The notes under the pieces are model-generated. The model saw nothing but the letters and a program-made list of their open reading frames with translations. It did no database searches and was not told the origin of the DNA. This document shows, in pieces, positions 43,566 to 55,660 of a stretch of 64,000 bases of DNA. This DNA is from Liriodendron chinense (lineage: Eukaryota > Streptophyta > Magnoliopsida > Magnoliales > Magnoliaceae): NCBI GenBank assembly GCA_003013855.2, contig ML058453.1, forward strand, positions 3,217,861-3,281,860, given 5' to 3'. The translations under genes were made by a program, and so were the position numbers. Within the stretch, counting starts at the first letter, position 1; each line of letters begins with the position of its first letter.

Positions 43566-43599
43566 TTGTGCGCCATATGTAGTAGAGGACGCGGAGTTT

Positions 43600-44055
43600 C
43601 CTTTTGCAGGAAGTTCCTGCGCGCTGGGAACCTAGGTGGGGCCCACCGTGATGTTTGTGATAAATCCTCACCATCCATCCGTTTTGTGAGCTCATTTTAG
43701 AACGTGTGGACAAAAATGAGCCAGATCCAAGACTCAAGTGGGCCGAAAACGTGAGGATTGAACGTCTACAAATGAAATATTTCGTGGGGCCACAGAAATT
43801 TTGAATCAGGCTAATATTTGTGCTTTCAGTCCATCCCAGTAGGAGTGACATTATGAACGGTATGGATTGGATAGAAAAATCACTGTGGACCCAGGGAGGT
43901 TTCAACGGTAGGAATTTCCCTACCCACCTTTTCCTTTAGTGCGGCCCACTTGAGTCTTGGATCAAGCTCATTTTTGGCGGAACATCCTAAAATGAGCTTA
44001 TAAAACAGATGGACGTAGTGGATTTCTCACAAACATCACAATGCGACCCACCTAG
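43600..44055. repeat. fold-back repeat, complete
   Basis: Left CCTAGGTGGGGCCCACCGTGA...CCATCCGTTTTGTGAGCTCA and right TGAGCTTATAAAACAGATGG...GCGACCCACCTAG pair. Same subfamily as the large palindrome at 50757-51410. Confidence 0.7.
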
Positions 44056-44280
44056 ATTTTTTCTTTTTCTTTCTTTCTTTCATGGCCGTTTGGCACCATT
44101 AGATTTGATGAGAAGTGATGAAAAATCATTCGCTTTCTTTATCTTGTGAAGACATTTGATGAGAAGTGGATTTTATAAGAATTCATGAGAAATAGAAAGT
44201 GCATTTTCCAGCACTTTTTCGATTCCTCCCAAGAAGATGGGATTTGATGAAAAGTGGGACCCAACGTGATGTTTCTCTGT

Positions 44281-45213
44281 TAGAGCTTGACAACGAATTG
44301 AACTGAGTCGAACATGGGCCAGGTTGGTTCGGTTCAGTTGCTGACAGGGCTGTATTCAAACAATATTTAAACAAACATTCAAACAATGGGGCCCTATTCA
44401 TATTCAGTTTGGTTAGGTCCAGCACATGTTTGAATATTTTTTTATTTAGGACAATTTTTTCAGTTCAAAGAAGTTTGAACAATTTATTTTTTTCGTGCAA
44501 AATTATTTTTATTTCAGTACGTTTTCACAAATTACAAATCACAATTCATAAGAGCAACTGAGAAAGGGGGTTTCGTTCGAACTTTTGGAGCTGAACGTAT
44601 AAACTAACGAGCAGAGTAATGACTGAAATCGAATGACAAGCAGGAGCTGCACGTGCAAACTAACGAGCAAAGGGGTGACTGGAATGGCAGAATCGAATGG
44701 AGCGAGCAGAGGGATGGCCGAACGTCCAGTAGGACTAAAGGACGAGCAGAGGATGGCCATAATTGCTAGCAGAGTGGCCAACAAATGACTAGAATCACGA
44801 GCAAGGTTAAGGTTTCGGTTGGTTTAGCAAGCAAGGGTGAAAGGGTGGGAGTGAGAATAACAAGCATAGGGAGAGGGATGGTCGGGCAGGCTACCGAGAT
44901 AGCCGGACAGTTGGTTAGGGTTTCAGTGGTTTGTCGAGGAGGGTGAAAATGTGGCTAGGGCCGGATGGGGTCGAATGAAAAACAAGTGGTAAAAAAAAAA
45001 AAAAAAAAAAAAACTATTTATATGTCTCTTCGAAACCGATTCGAATCGGTTAAACGAACCGAACTGAATTAAACTGAGGTCTGTTCATGTACGGTTTGAA
45101 ATGTTTTCGAACAACCAAAACCAGGTTTGATCAAGTTCAATCCACTTTTGAACTAATCGTCCGATTTGAACCAAGCGAACTGTTCGATAATTTGCTGTTT
45201 GTGTCCAACTCTA
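44281..45213. mobile_element. hAT-type non-autonomous element, nested
   Basis: 933 bp with ends TAGAGCTTGACAA / TTGTG-TCCAACTCTA (reverse complement TAGAGTTGGACA), a common hAT terminus. The flanking 8-mers TTCTCTGT and ATCTCGGG match at only 5 of 8 positions, so the target duplication is weak. Subterminal GGTTCGGTTCAGTT and CGAACCGAACTG words resemble the two other hAT elements here. Contains a poly-A run (44991-45013). Confidence 0.6.
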
Positions 45214-45234
45214 ATCTCGGGCGCGGTTTTGGTG

Positions 45235-45670
45235 GATCCCTGACCGTGGGGTCCATAGTGTGATATATGTGTGTGTCTTACATCCACGTTTTCCATCCAT
45301 TTTGAAAACTCATTTTAGAGCATGATCCAAAAAATTAAGTACATTTAAATCTCAGGTGGACCATAATAACGTAAACAGTAAGACTTCTTGTGGGCCACAA
45401 AAGTTTTGGATCATGCTTATATTTGTGTGGTCTCTTCATAAAGGTTTTTGTGACCATGTCAACAGGTTGGATGGAAAATAAACATTCTAGTACCCCCCAT
45501 GAAGTTGTTAACGGTGGGAATTCAATCACAACTGTTTCATGTGGTATGGTCCACCTAAGATTTAGAGCTGCTTCATTTTTGGGACCATGCCCTAAAATGA
45601 GCTTTCAAAATGCATGGACAGTGTAGATGTAAGGTGCATACTTCACAATGGTCCCACAGTTGGGGATCCA
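45235..45670. repeat. fold-back repeat, complete
   Basis: Left TGACCGTGGGGTCCATAGTG...AAATCTCAGGTGGACCATA and right TATGGTCCACCTAAGATTTAG...CAATGGTCCCACAGTTGGGG pair. Confidence 0.7.
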
Positions 45671-45699
45671 CCCAAACCGTGCCCTATGAATCCTTGAGA

Positions 45700-45940
45700 A
45701 CTGTGGTACTTAATATGAGGTATATTTCTCACATCCATGCTATCCATCGGTTTTGAAAGCTTAGTTTAGGGCGCGATCCCAAAAATGAAGAAGATGCAGA
45801 TCCCAAGTGAAACACACCTCACTCTCCACTTTTTCCTATTTTATGGTCCACCTGAGATGTGGATCTGCTTTTTTTTTTTTGGATCCTGCCATAAAATGAT
45901 CAGTAAAAATGGACGGACGGCATGGATTTAAAAATGGATG
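45700..45940. repeat. short fold-back repeat
   Basis: Left CACATCCATGCTATCCATCGG...GGCGCGATCCCAAAAATGAA and right TTTTTTGGATCCTGCCATAAA...GGACGGACGGCATGGATT pair. The central part of the longer family members is missing. Confidence 0.6.
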
Positions 45941-46199
45941 GATGGATCAAAATCCAAAATATAGTTTGGGCATACCATGGGATTAAAATCCACATCGCCC
46001 CTTCCCCATTGTCTAACTTCTCCCCAAGTTCTAGCTGCAAAACAGAAAATCTGAAATTGATAAGAATAGGAATTGAGGAGAATTCATATAATGGATTCCA
46101 CTTCTCATCGCTTGCTCTCAAATCCATGGTGCCAAACAAGCCCTTAAGAGAAAACTAGCTTCTTGCATGTTGGACATCCGACCTGCCTATTAGATGAGC

Positions 46200-49001
46200 C
46201 TAGCTGTAACGCTCCAGATTTTCGAGATTTATTTGAAACTTTTTGAAAATTCATTTTTAATTTATTTTTTATTAATTATCGTACATTTACTGTTGATTTA
46301 CGAATAGCGGGACATCCGTAGGAGATCCGATAGGGGACCCTTTACAAAAGTTGCTTAGAATAATCCCATAAACATCGTAGAAAGATCAGATTTCAAAAAA
46401 TCACGCACTTTTTAGATAATTACAAAAATGACATTAGTTAAACTTAAGTTAAGATGCCATTTTTAAGTATTATAGTTTCTGACGAACGCTTTCACGCAAA
46501 ACCCTGGATTTAAGCTTTTGGGCACATATTAACCATACACATCAAATTTCAGCCCTTAAATCATAGTAGAAGTGGTCCGATTGTCAAATCAGCCCCTTAA
46601 CCCTTGATTTTCATCTCCATCGAGTGAGGAAAGTAGATGGTTAGTCGTAGTTGAATATTTCTCTTCATATGAGTGACTTAGATCGTCTTTATCATGGACC
46701 AATAGTGTGATTTGAGTGCCCCACCTTGATAAGCATCTTTCTTATGCGAGAAGTTATCCCGTTCTATAAATTAACGAGTTACCAACTCTTTTTAAATATG
46801 AACCTTTCAATTTACCCACTTCTCACCATCAATCACTTCTCAAATTTGGATCACTTATTATACTCATATGACTACGACTTTACACAAAATTTGGACCCCG
46901 ATGTATAATCCTACACCGTTGAACCACAAAGCCAGCACCTTCCTTTTCCGCCAAAAATTGAAATTTCAGATCTAGTCATTTCTCACCATCAATCAACCAC
47001 TAAACTTTGTACAATTGTTTGTCTATCATGACTACATATTTTTCTAAAATTTGGGCCCTGATCATCAAGCGTAGATCGTTAATTGAGATTAAGCCCATTT
47101 TAGCACCCGTCAGGCCATTTTTAAGGATCGGCCAATCTAGAATGTGGATCATCAAGAAATTTACGTATTCTGACTCTAATCTTTTAGCTTAATAAGATGA
47201 ACGGATTGGAATTGATCAAAGATCACCCGAATATTGAGATTTGAGAAACCCACCTCAAGAGGTTGTTACATAAGACCTCGCGTGCACATCCCTCTCCATA
47301 TTTCTACTACGCACCTCTAAATCCTTCTCCTAACCCTAGCCTGCATGCCCTAGAGAAAGAGAGAAGAGAGAGAGAAAGAGAGAAGGGAGTTCTTTCTCAT
47401 ATTTTTCCAACGGCTAGGATCTTCTACAACCCTCTTCTAAGTCCATCCTAAGGTGAGGATTTTCCTTCAAGCCTTTCATTAATAATATTATAATTATCAT
47501 AAGTTTCTTTTGTGGCATATGAAGTTGTTTTGTTTTGAATTGCTGATCCATATAACATGAAGTTTAATGTAGGATTTGTAATGAATATCATTATATAATG
47601 ATGTGATTCATTGTTTAGATTTTTTACTAAGAAGCATGTGTATTTGTGTTATTTATCTTTGTGAAATCTGTGCCCTTATTTCCTTAATCTGTGTTTTACA
47701 AGTAACATTGGTTTTCATATTGTGATATGAAATATGTGTATAAGATCATCATATGGATATCCCATTATTGTATACTCTTTGTCCCTAAGTTGGTAAAATT
47801 ATTCGATGTAGAGAGATGAAACCCCTGAGAGGTGTCCATGATGGAAGAATATATCTTGACTTAACTGAGAGAATGAAGTGATTGTTTGTTAATGGATCCT
47901 TACATGTACATGATGCTTGATTTGATCCATTTACAGTACATGGGTATTTTAATGAATTTGGTCATGATGAACAACATTGGCTTTTTGGGACATGATGAAA
48001 TCATAAAACGGGACAATAAGTGGACACTAATGGTACACAAATTCTCATGAGCCGGAGTTGGTGCTATGGACACTAATCTCGTGCTGTCGGCCTATGCTGG
48101 GTTGCTTGCGACTCCCCATAGTGACCATTGAGTTTTATTTAAATCGGTTGTATGCGAAAACACTTAAATAAAGGTGAAACTAAAGTCATGCATTCACTTG
48201 GCTCCATGTGGGTGTACGGAATTGAGAATAGGCTAGAGCGTCTTACTTCTCCCGTACACTGTCACGTGTAGATTTGGGCTATGAGCGTCCCATTTCTCAC
48301 GTGGTCGAGCAAAACTATGGGCTTGTGCGTCCCAGGAACCTCTGGTGACTAGTGGCTAGCGTGAAGTTGTAACAGGGAGTCTCCCACTTCATGTATTGTG
48401 ATTCTAGCCAGGGTGCCTTAGCCAGAGCATGCATTCCATGCATCGCATTAACAAAGATTTTTACTTGATTGTTTTGTTTGAATAAAGATATTATTGTGTT
48501 GCGTTACTCTGAGTTTTGTACATTATTATTCTTGATAGTCTTGGAGGGAATATTCCCCACTATGATAGCATTTAACGCTATCCCAAACACAATTTAGATG
48601 ATGCAGGTGAAGATCCAGGTATTGAACCCGATTTTTAAGGAAAAGAGTTCGATGGTTCGTACGATCACATGGCGGATGACGATGTTAAAGAAACTTAATT
48701 GATGCTATCATTTATTAAATATTTCTTTTGAGTAGTTGATACATTTATGAAATTGTAATAAGTCTTCAAGAGAAGACATGATTTTGTATTTTAATTAATT
48801 AGTATGGATATTGGTTAGTTCCCTTATTTAAACATTGATGATGACGTAGTAAGTTTGATAGAATAAGATGATAATTGTTTCCGCCATTGTGTTTCAATGC
48901 TATATTTTATTATTTGACAAATTCGTTATGACATAAATTACTTGGGAATTCGGCCGTCGTATTATACAGGAGAGTCGAAAATCTCGGGTCGTTACACTAG
49001 C
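46200..49001. repeat. target-site duplications CTAGC flanking solo LTR 2
   Basis: CTAGC occurs at 46200-46204 and 48997-49001. Confidence 0.9.
46205..48996 (+). mobile_element. solo LTR 2 of a gypsy-type element, 2,792 bp
   Basis: It starts TGTAACGCTCCAGATTTTCG and ends CGAAAATCTCGGGTCGTTACA: near-inverted TG...CA termini with a perfect CTAGC duplication. No coding sequence. The region TCTCATGAGCCGGAGTTGG near 48047 is similar to GTCTCATGAGCCAGACATGG in solo LTR 1, in the same orientation, so the two are related families. A GA-rich tract lies at 47353-47388. It ends 327 bp before the methyltransferase start codon. Confidence 0.8.
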
Positions 49002-49323
49002 TCAGGGGATAATGCACAGGCACGGGAACATGCTGGGCATACCATGACAAACAACCACTTTCTCTAAAAGTTCGAGCTGCTAGAGGATGGCATATCAGTA
49101 TATGTCAAAGGGACACTAACATATGCGATGGATTTCTGGCAGGCTCATCAACGAGAATACCCACCCAACAGGCCAACAGTACCTGGATCACTGAAACAGG
49201 GATACCACTCATCTCAACATCAAATCTAAGTAAACGGCACATGTCCTCGGGCGGAGAAAACGAGTATTCTTTAAAGAGATCGATGTTATAAGATCATTGA
49301 GGGAGGGAGGGAGAGAGAGAGAG
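48997..49323 (+). promoter_or_regulatory. proximal promoter and 5' UTR of the methyltransferase gene
   Basis: 327 bp lie between solo LTR 2 and the ATG. A GGGA/GA repeat (49298-49323) runs up to the start codon, a common plant 5' UTR feature. No clear TATA box. Confidence 0.5.
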
Positions 49324-52300
49324 ATGGCAGGTTTGTTCGACAAGCAAGCGGACGTGTATTTGGATGCAAGGCCCAGGTATCCAAGCGAATGGTATTCGAT
49401 GCTTGCGTCTCGCACTCTCCACCATTCATTGGCTTGGGATGTTGGCACCGGAAATGGCCAAGCTGCTATCGGGGTATCCCTCTCTTTGTATTTTTCGGTG
49501 TTTGGGTTTTCTGTATATGCGGTGGTCTTGATACGATGTAATTTGTGTGAAATTGTACTCGGATTTGAAGCACAAGACCAAAGCTCAAGTGGACCACAAT
49601 ACAGGAAAAAGTAAGGATTAACCCTTACCATAGAAATTTTCTTGAGGCCATTAATGTTTTGGATCACGCTGATATTAGTTCTTTTCCTTCATCCGGGTTT
49701 ACCCGACTTTAGTAACAGGTTGGATGGAAAATAAACATTGTGGTGGCCTCAAGAGGTTTTCAACAATAGGCATTTAATCCCAGCGTTTCCTGTGGTGTGG
49801 TCTGCTTGAGCTTTGGATCCGCATTGGTTTTGGGCTCATGCCCAAAAATAAACTGGGAAAATGGATAAACGGTGTGGATAAAACACATTAGTCATGGTGG
49901 GGCTCACAGCTTTTCCACCACCGACTTGGGCAGTGGAGGGTCGGGTAACTGTCCAATCCGAGTCCTGTGAAATTCCTCTGGGCGCCGCATCAATGGATCC
50001 CCGAGGTGGATGAATACGTGACCGTGGGGCCCACCTTGATGTATGTTCCTTAGATCTATGCCGTCCATCCGTTTTGAAAGCACATTTTAGGGCGTTATCC
50101 TTAAAATGAAGCAGATCTAAATCTCATCTGGACCACACCATAGGAAAAACTAGCGATTCACCACAATTTCTTTTGGTGTGGTCCAAGATGATTGGAACAT
50201 GCCCTAAAATGATCTTTCTAAACGGATGGATTTTATGGATGTGATGAAAATACATGAGGGTGGCCCCGCAGTCCGGGATCCACCCAAATCCCTTACTGCT
50301 CCCGGTACCTCCTCTTGGGAGCGGATTGCACGTGACCCAGGGCACATATATATCTCTTTGCTCGGGGCTTTGTGGGGCCATAGAGATGTCTGTGACAAAT
50401 ACACTCCATCCAACTGTTTTGCTAGACCACGATAGGACAGGAATATAAAATTTAGGCAGATCCAAAACTCAGGTGGGTCACACCAACAAAACAGTGGGAA
50501 CAATAATTTCCACCGTTGAAACCTTCCTGCATGCATGGTGTTTATATGCATTTCAAACCCTTCATAAAATTATTGCCACTAACAAAAACGGTAGGAACAA
50601 ATATCATCCTAATACAAAACTTCTATCACCCCCAAGCATTCCATCCCGGCTGTTTCTTGTGGTATGGCCTACATGAGCTTTGTATCTTAGCGACTTTTAA
50701 AATCCTGTCCCATCGTGGTCTTTCAAAATAGATGGAAAGAGGGGTGCGGATTTCCTGCGAAAGCCTCGTGCAGGAATTTCCTGCGCTGGGAACTAAGGTG
50801 GGCCTACAGTGATGTTTTTTGATAAATCCACATTGTCCATCCGTTTTAGGAGCTCATTTTAGGATACAAGAACAAAAATTAACTGGATCCAAGAGTCAAG
50901 TGGGCCGAAAACGTGAGATTTGAACGTCCACAGTTGAAATATTTGTGGAGCCACATGAGTTTCGAATCAGGATAATATTAGTAGTGATGTTATGAACGGT
51001 ATGAATGTCATATAAACATCACTGTGGACCCAGGGAGGTTTCAATTGTAGTAATTTACCTACCCACCTTTTCCTTTAGTGAGGTGTGGGTAAATTACTAC
51101 CGTTGAAACCTCCCTGGGTCCACAGTGATGTTTATATGGCATTCATACCGTTCATAACGTCACTACTACTGGGATGAACTGGAAAAACAAATATTATCCT
51201 GATTCAAAACTCCTGTGGCTCCACAAATATGTCAACTGTGGATGTTCAAATCTCACGTTTTCGGCCCACTTAAGCTTTGGATCTGGTTCATTTTTGTTTT
51301 CGTGTCCTAAAATGAGCTCCCAAAATGGATGGATGGTGTGGATTTATCAAAAAACATCACTGTGGGCCCACCTTGGTTCCCAGCGCAAGAAATTCCTGCG
51401 CAAGGCTTTTGGAGAAAATCCGTGCCCGGGAAAGAGTGGATTTGTCATGGACATCTCTTAGGATCCCACACAGCCAGGGTATGTGCCTCTTTTCAAAATT
51501 AAAAAAGACTTGTTTATATAATCGTGTGCTTGGCGACTTTTAGTTTAATCCAAGCTAATAATTATTATTTTTAAAAGTTATTATTTAATTTTAAAATAAA
51601 GCACGAACTCCACTTAAGTCATATCAATTGCTACAGCTGCTAATGACATTTTGACTGATGTATGAGCAATATTTATATCAATTGCTTCAGTAGCTAATGA
51701 CATTTTGATTGATGTGTGAGCAATATTTTATTATCTTGTTAATCATCTCAAACTCATGCTCTGCCACAAATAAAAAATAAAAGATTAAAAAAAAAAAGAA
51801 GGATTTTACATGATTCGTCTTAATTTTTAGATATGAGAACAATGGCTGTATACCCTTGACTCTTTTCATTATCTTTGAGGACTCTTCACTTTTGTCATCT
51901 CTACTAACCGAATGTAGAAATCAACTGCTGCTTAAGATGGATTATAATTTTGATTTTGATTTTGATTTTTTTAACTCCATGGGATCTTAGTACTTCGCTT
52001 AACAACAGATACTGAATATTTGGGAGATCCCTTCCCCAAACCCATATGCGATTATGTAGGTTTTATTGTAATGAGTTTGTTGGGAAATATATGTACCCAT
52101 GATTTTTCACTATGGCATGCATATCGTGTCATTGCTCGTCACACAAGATATGTTGCTTTGTTCATATAATCACCTTGGAACCAGTTAGGGCCCGTTTGGA
52201 TTGTAAGTTACTTAAGATAAGCTACTTATCAGATAAGTTACTTATCTTAGTTTTTACTTATTAAGTAGATAAGTATGTTTGGTAAACAACATACTCATCA

Positions 52301-55300
52301 GCCAATAAGTAAATAAGTATATTTGGTAATAACAAATTAACAAGTAACCTTTCGGAAGAAAATTTCAAATCTACATATAATAAGCAACATATTGACATGA
52401 AAAGAAAAAGCTAAGCGTTGACACAGTTTTCCTAACAGAATGAGCTTTTCTAATCCTCATGTACATGCCATGCATGTGCTAGCATAGCACGATATTTCCG
52501 AGATACATTCCATCCATTAGAACGGGACCACTATATGGATGCCTTGGCACAAGAATCACGTTGATCCACTGGTCAGGTGGGCCACAGTCTGCAAAACAAA
52601 TGTACGGCTCTGGAAGACTTGGCTGAGTTTTCTAACCCATTCACTTGTTTCCTATAGTTGGTCCACATGGTGAGTGGACTAGAACCATGTTTGGGAAAGA
52701 TGCATCAGATCAACTTGATTGGTAGAATATTGGATCTTGCACCAATTAATGTAGGGCCCATCTTTGATGTGGGCCGTCCATTGTGTGAACCCCACCTTTG
52801 ATGGGACAGTCCATCATGTGGGGCCTCCTTTGATATGGACAGTATGAGAGAGTAGTCATTGAGTGAACCATGAGAGAGAACTTTGATTTGTAGCGTGACT
52901 TGAGAGCGATAAGTAGAAAAGCCAAATTAGAGGATGGTTAATTAACATTGGACGGTGACTAACAGTGTGGGTGTGTACTAACAAAAAAAAAAGCAAAAAG
53001 AGCAAAAGCCTAGCATGAGAGAGATAAGTAGAAATGTCAAAAGTCAAAAAGCTAAAAAAAATACTTATTAAGATAAGTAATTTTTAAGAGAGAGTTACTT
53101 TTCAATTATACTTACCAAACGAACTTAAGTGCCATTCCCAAAAGTAACTTAACGACTTAAGTTCAGTCGAAAAGTAACTTATTTGGTAGTATCCAAACAG
53201 GCCCTTAATAACTTTGTTTGTATTTATGGAGCTTTCTGTCTTTGGTTGAATGCTCATCCTTCTCTTCTATCATATAACTCTCTAAAGTAAATCCTGCCGA
53301 TGCTCTCCATCTTGTTGAATCAATGCAGTCTAAACAAAAATTAGAATACAGGTAGGAGACACCTTTGAGATTTTAAGATCATGAAACATGCTTTTGTGTT
53401 TTTAAAATCTTCTTAAATTGACATTTTCAACATTTCAATATCATTTACTTTCTCATTTTAAGAAAGGAAAGAAAGAAATCATATCAATATCTTGATTAAA
53501 CTCTTGCAGAATCAAAATCGTTAATCATGTTTTCTATTATTATTTCTTCCCTTTCCATCTCAAGTGTCACAGGATTTCTCACTTTAAATCTCATTTTATT
53601 CTTTAAAATTGAGCTTAGTAATTCTATCTTGAGCAAACTCATTTACTTTGGGCTTTGAATTCACACTTTTAAATGTTGTCCAAATTTATCAGTTAGCAAA
53701 AATTGTCTAAATTATAAACAACTTAATTGAGCTAACTCATGAGACATGCAGTGCTTAGAAGTTCAGTGCTTTGGTCATAAACATCAGGTCTTTTTGCTGC
53801 TCAGGTGGGACACATTGCACAAAATAAACAGATGGCTAAAACATTTTTTCCAGCCACCCATTGGTTTTGTGGACGTGGCCAGCCTGAAGGGTTAAGCGGC
53901 GCGCTTCTTGGTCCACAAGGTCTAAACACCATGTCCTAACTCGATAAAAAGCTCTGTTGTTGCACGGTCTGCCACATGGGCCTTTACTATGTGTGGATGG
54001 GCAGCACTCCACACGTGAAGGCCAGTAATTTTTTATTAGGGAATTTTATATATATAAAAAAAACTAATGAATAAGTAGTGCCTTTTGCAAAATGTTTCAA
54101 AAAGCTTCTTCATTATTCGATATAATTACCATTCCACAACCTTCAGTCATGGCTGCAATGCCACAAATGGGTTGGTACTTGGGCCCACCATGATGTTTAT
54201 GTAAAATCCACCCAAATTACTAAGTCACCCAATATTAGGCCTAAGGCAAAAAATCATCCCCATTTATGATTCAGGTGGACCATATAATTGAAAACAGTAT
54301 TGTACATGACAACACTTGCTCTCCAAAATGTTTCCATTAGTGTAGCCCCACCTGAATCACATATGAATATGATTTTTGGGCTACTAGTATTAATTATTAT
54401 TATTATTTCTTGCAATCTAATGGTTAGAGTGGATTTCATATAATTATCATGGTGGGCCAGTAAACATCAAGAGTGAATGTATCTCTTCGAATGGTTTCCT
54501 TGGGCATGGCCATTAGTTATCTAAGGGCCTAATATAATCTACATGTCTAATAGCCAGAGTGGATCTTATACCTACACTTGGTCCCCGTCAAAATCAAGAG
54601 TAACATTTGTTTTTTTTCTAGAAAAAGCTGTGTGCAGAGTTTGGAGTGGGACGCCAAGACTTGATCTTTGGCCGGGCCTTCTTTGTTGGATGGATGTAGG
54701 CCAAGACTCTATCTAATAGCCAGAGTTCGTACTGTGTACAGAGTTTGGAGTGCCGCAGTGGATGGATGTACACTCCAAAAAAATCAGGCCGTTTTGTGGC
54801 CACCTGAATTTTGCATGAGCCTTTTTTTTTTTGGCACAATGGGGTGTATGAGAGGGCATACATGATGGATGAATCAGTTGTCATCCACATATAATGGTAG
54901 GCCCCATGCATAGGCGTTGTTGGTTAAATGCCACCCACAAATCTTTGTAATAGATCCGTTGGGTTTTTTTTTTTTTTGTTTTTATTTTCCAAGCTTATAT
55001 ATTTAACATGGTATAGAGCAGATTGCAGAGTACTACAAACAAGTAATCGGCACTGATGTAAGTGAAGCTCAATTGAAGCGGGCCATCCCACACTCAAAAG
55101 TTCGCTACGTCCACACCCCACTCTCAATCGGGGATCAAGAACTCATATCACTGCTAGGAGGCGAAAACTCAGTCGATCTAGTGACCGTGGCTCAAGCAGT
55201 TCATTGGTTCAACCTCCCAGACTTCTACTCACTAGTCACCCGCCTATTAAGAAAACCCGGAGGTGTAATTGCAATCTGGTGCTACAATGATTTTGTAATC

Positions 55301-55660
55301 AGCCCCTCCATCGACGCGGCCCTGAAGTGCTTCCATGAGACAACACTTCCTTACTGGGATGGTAACATCTGCTACATTTTCAACGGATATCGGACGCTTC
55401 CATTTCCCTTCGAGAGCATAGGCCTGGGGTCAGAAGGTGAGCCATTGTCATTAGACATGCCCAAAGACTTATCTTTTGAAGGACTTGTGGGTATGTTGAG
55501 GTCATGGTCTGCTGTGACCACTGCAAAAGACCGTGGCGTCGACTTGGTGTCCGAAAGCGTAGTTAAAGAGCTGGAGAGTGTATGGGGTGGTCGTGACGTG
55601 ATCCGATCCGTTACATACAAAGCATTCATGCTCGCTGGCACACCCAAATTAGAAGATTAG
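49324..55660 (+). CDS. SAM-dependent methyltransferase (class I), two exons
   Basis: Exons 49324-49473 and 55022-55660 join in phase 0 (GGG|GTATCC donor; TATAGAGCAG acceptor) across a 5,548-bp intron, giving 262 aa. The start MAGLFDKQADVYLDARPRYP is typical of the plant Methyltransf_11 proteins related to embryo-abundant/trans-aconitate-type methyltransferases. Motif I is AWDVGTGNGQAAIG (37-50), the ribose-binding acid is D62 in VIGTDVSEAQ, and DLVTVAQAVHWFNLPDFY (about 102-119) is the motif II/III region. The C-terminus is AGTPKLED. The substrate is unknown; the protein is probably cytosolic, with no signal peptide or membrane segment. No stops or frameshifts were seen. The intron is filled with inverted repeats, and the last 53 codons are duplicated at 27390-27551. 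Confidence 0.93.
49560..49915. repeat. fold-back repeat in the methyltransferase intron
   Basis: Left arm shortened (AAGCTCAAGTGGACCACAAT), right arm complete (GTGTGGTCTGCTTGAGCTTT...CATGGTGGGGCTCAC). It begins about 90 bp after the exon 1 donor. Confidence 0.6.
50020..50290. repeat. short fold-back repeat in the intron
   Basis: Left CCGTGGGGCCCACCTTGATG...CATCCGTTTTGAAAGC and right CTTTCTAAACGGATGG...GGTGGCCCCGCAGTCC pair around a short loop near 50155. Confidence 0.65.
50340..50756. repeat. fold-back repeat in the intron
   Basis: Inverted words CCAACTGTTTTGCTAGACCACGA and TCGTGGTCTTTCAAAATAGATGG, and AAAACTCAGGTGGGTCAC and GGCCTACATGAGCTTTG. Confidence 0.6.
50757..51410. repeat. large near-perfect palindrome in the intron
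   Basis: Two arms of about 310 bp: the left runs from AGGAATTTCCTGCGCTGGGAAC to GGTAAATTACTAC-like sequence at the centre (about 51080), and the right is its reverse complement ending GTTCCCAGCGCAAGAAATTCC. The inner 100 bp of each arm (GGTTTCAATTGTAGTAATTT / AAATTACTACCGTTGAAACC) are almost identical. RNA from this intron could form a long hairpin. Confidence 0.88.
51411..52187. other. intron sequence, AT-rich
   Basis: No gene. Contains a 62-bp direct repeat (ATATCAATTGCT...CTAATGACATTTTGA...GATGTATGAGCAATATTT, 51627-51673 and 51674-51730). Confidence 0.5.
52188..53204. mobile_element. PIF/Harbinger-like non-autonomous element in the intron
   Basis: 1,017 bp with terminal inverted repeats GGGCCCGTTTGGAT / ATCCAAACAGGCCC and a perfect 3-bp target duplication TTA (52185-52187, 53205-53207). 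Inverted subterminal AAGTTACTTA words. No transposase ORF. Confidence 0.82.
53205..55021. other. 3' part of the methyltransferase intron
   Basis: No coding sequence apart from the repeat at 54177-54464. TGTGTACAGAGTTTGGAGTG-like sequence is duplicated at 54630 and 54733. A T-rich tract (54967-54985) lies shortly before the acceptor. Confidence 0.45.
54177..54464. repeat. short fold-back repeat in the intron
   Basis: Left GGGCCCACCATGATGTTTAT...CAGGTGGACCATA and right CCACCTGAATCACATATG...ATTATCATGGTGGGCC pair. Confidence 0.65.

Larger units (their letters stand above)
44084..46143. mobile_element. PIF/Harbinger-like element carrying nested insertions
   Basis: Ends GGCCGTTTGGCACCAT and ATGGTGCCAAACAAGCCC are inverted, with inverted subterminal GATGAGAAGTG / CACTTCTCATC. 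TTA follows the right end; the left TTA is not visible (CAT), so that end has mutated or been trimmed. A hAT element and two fold-backs lie inside. Confidence 0.6.

Noticed and set aside
44273..45221. Perfect 8-bp target duplication for the nested hAT element
   Set aside because: TTCTCTGT and ATCTCGGG agree at only five of eight positions, so I did not claim it.
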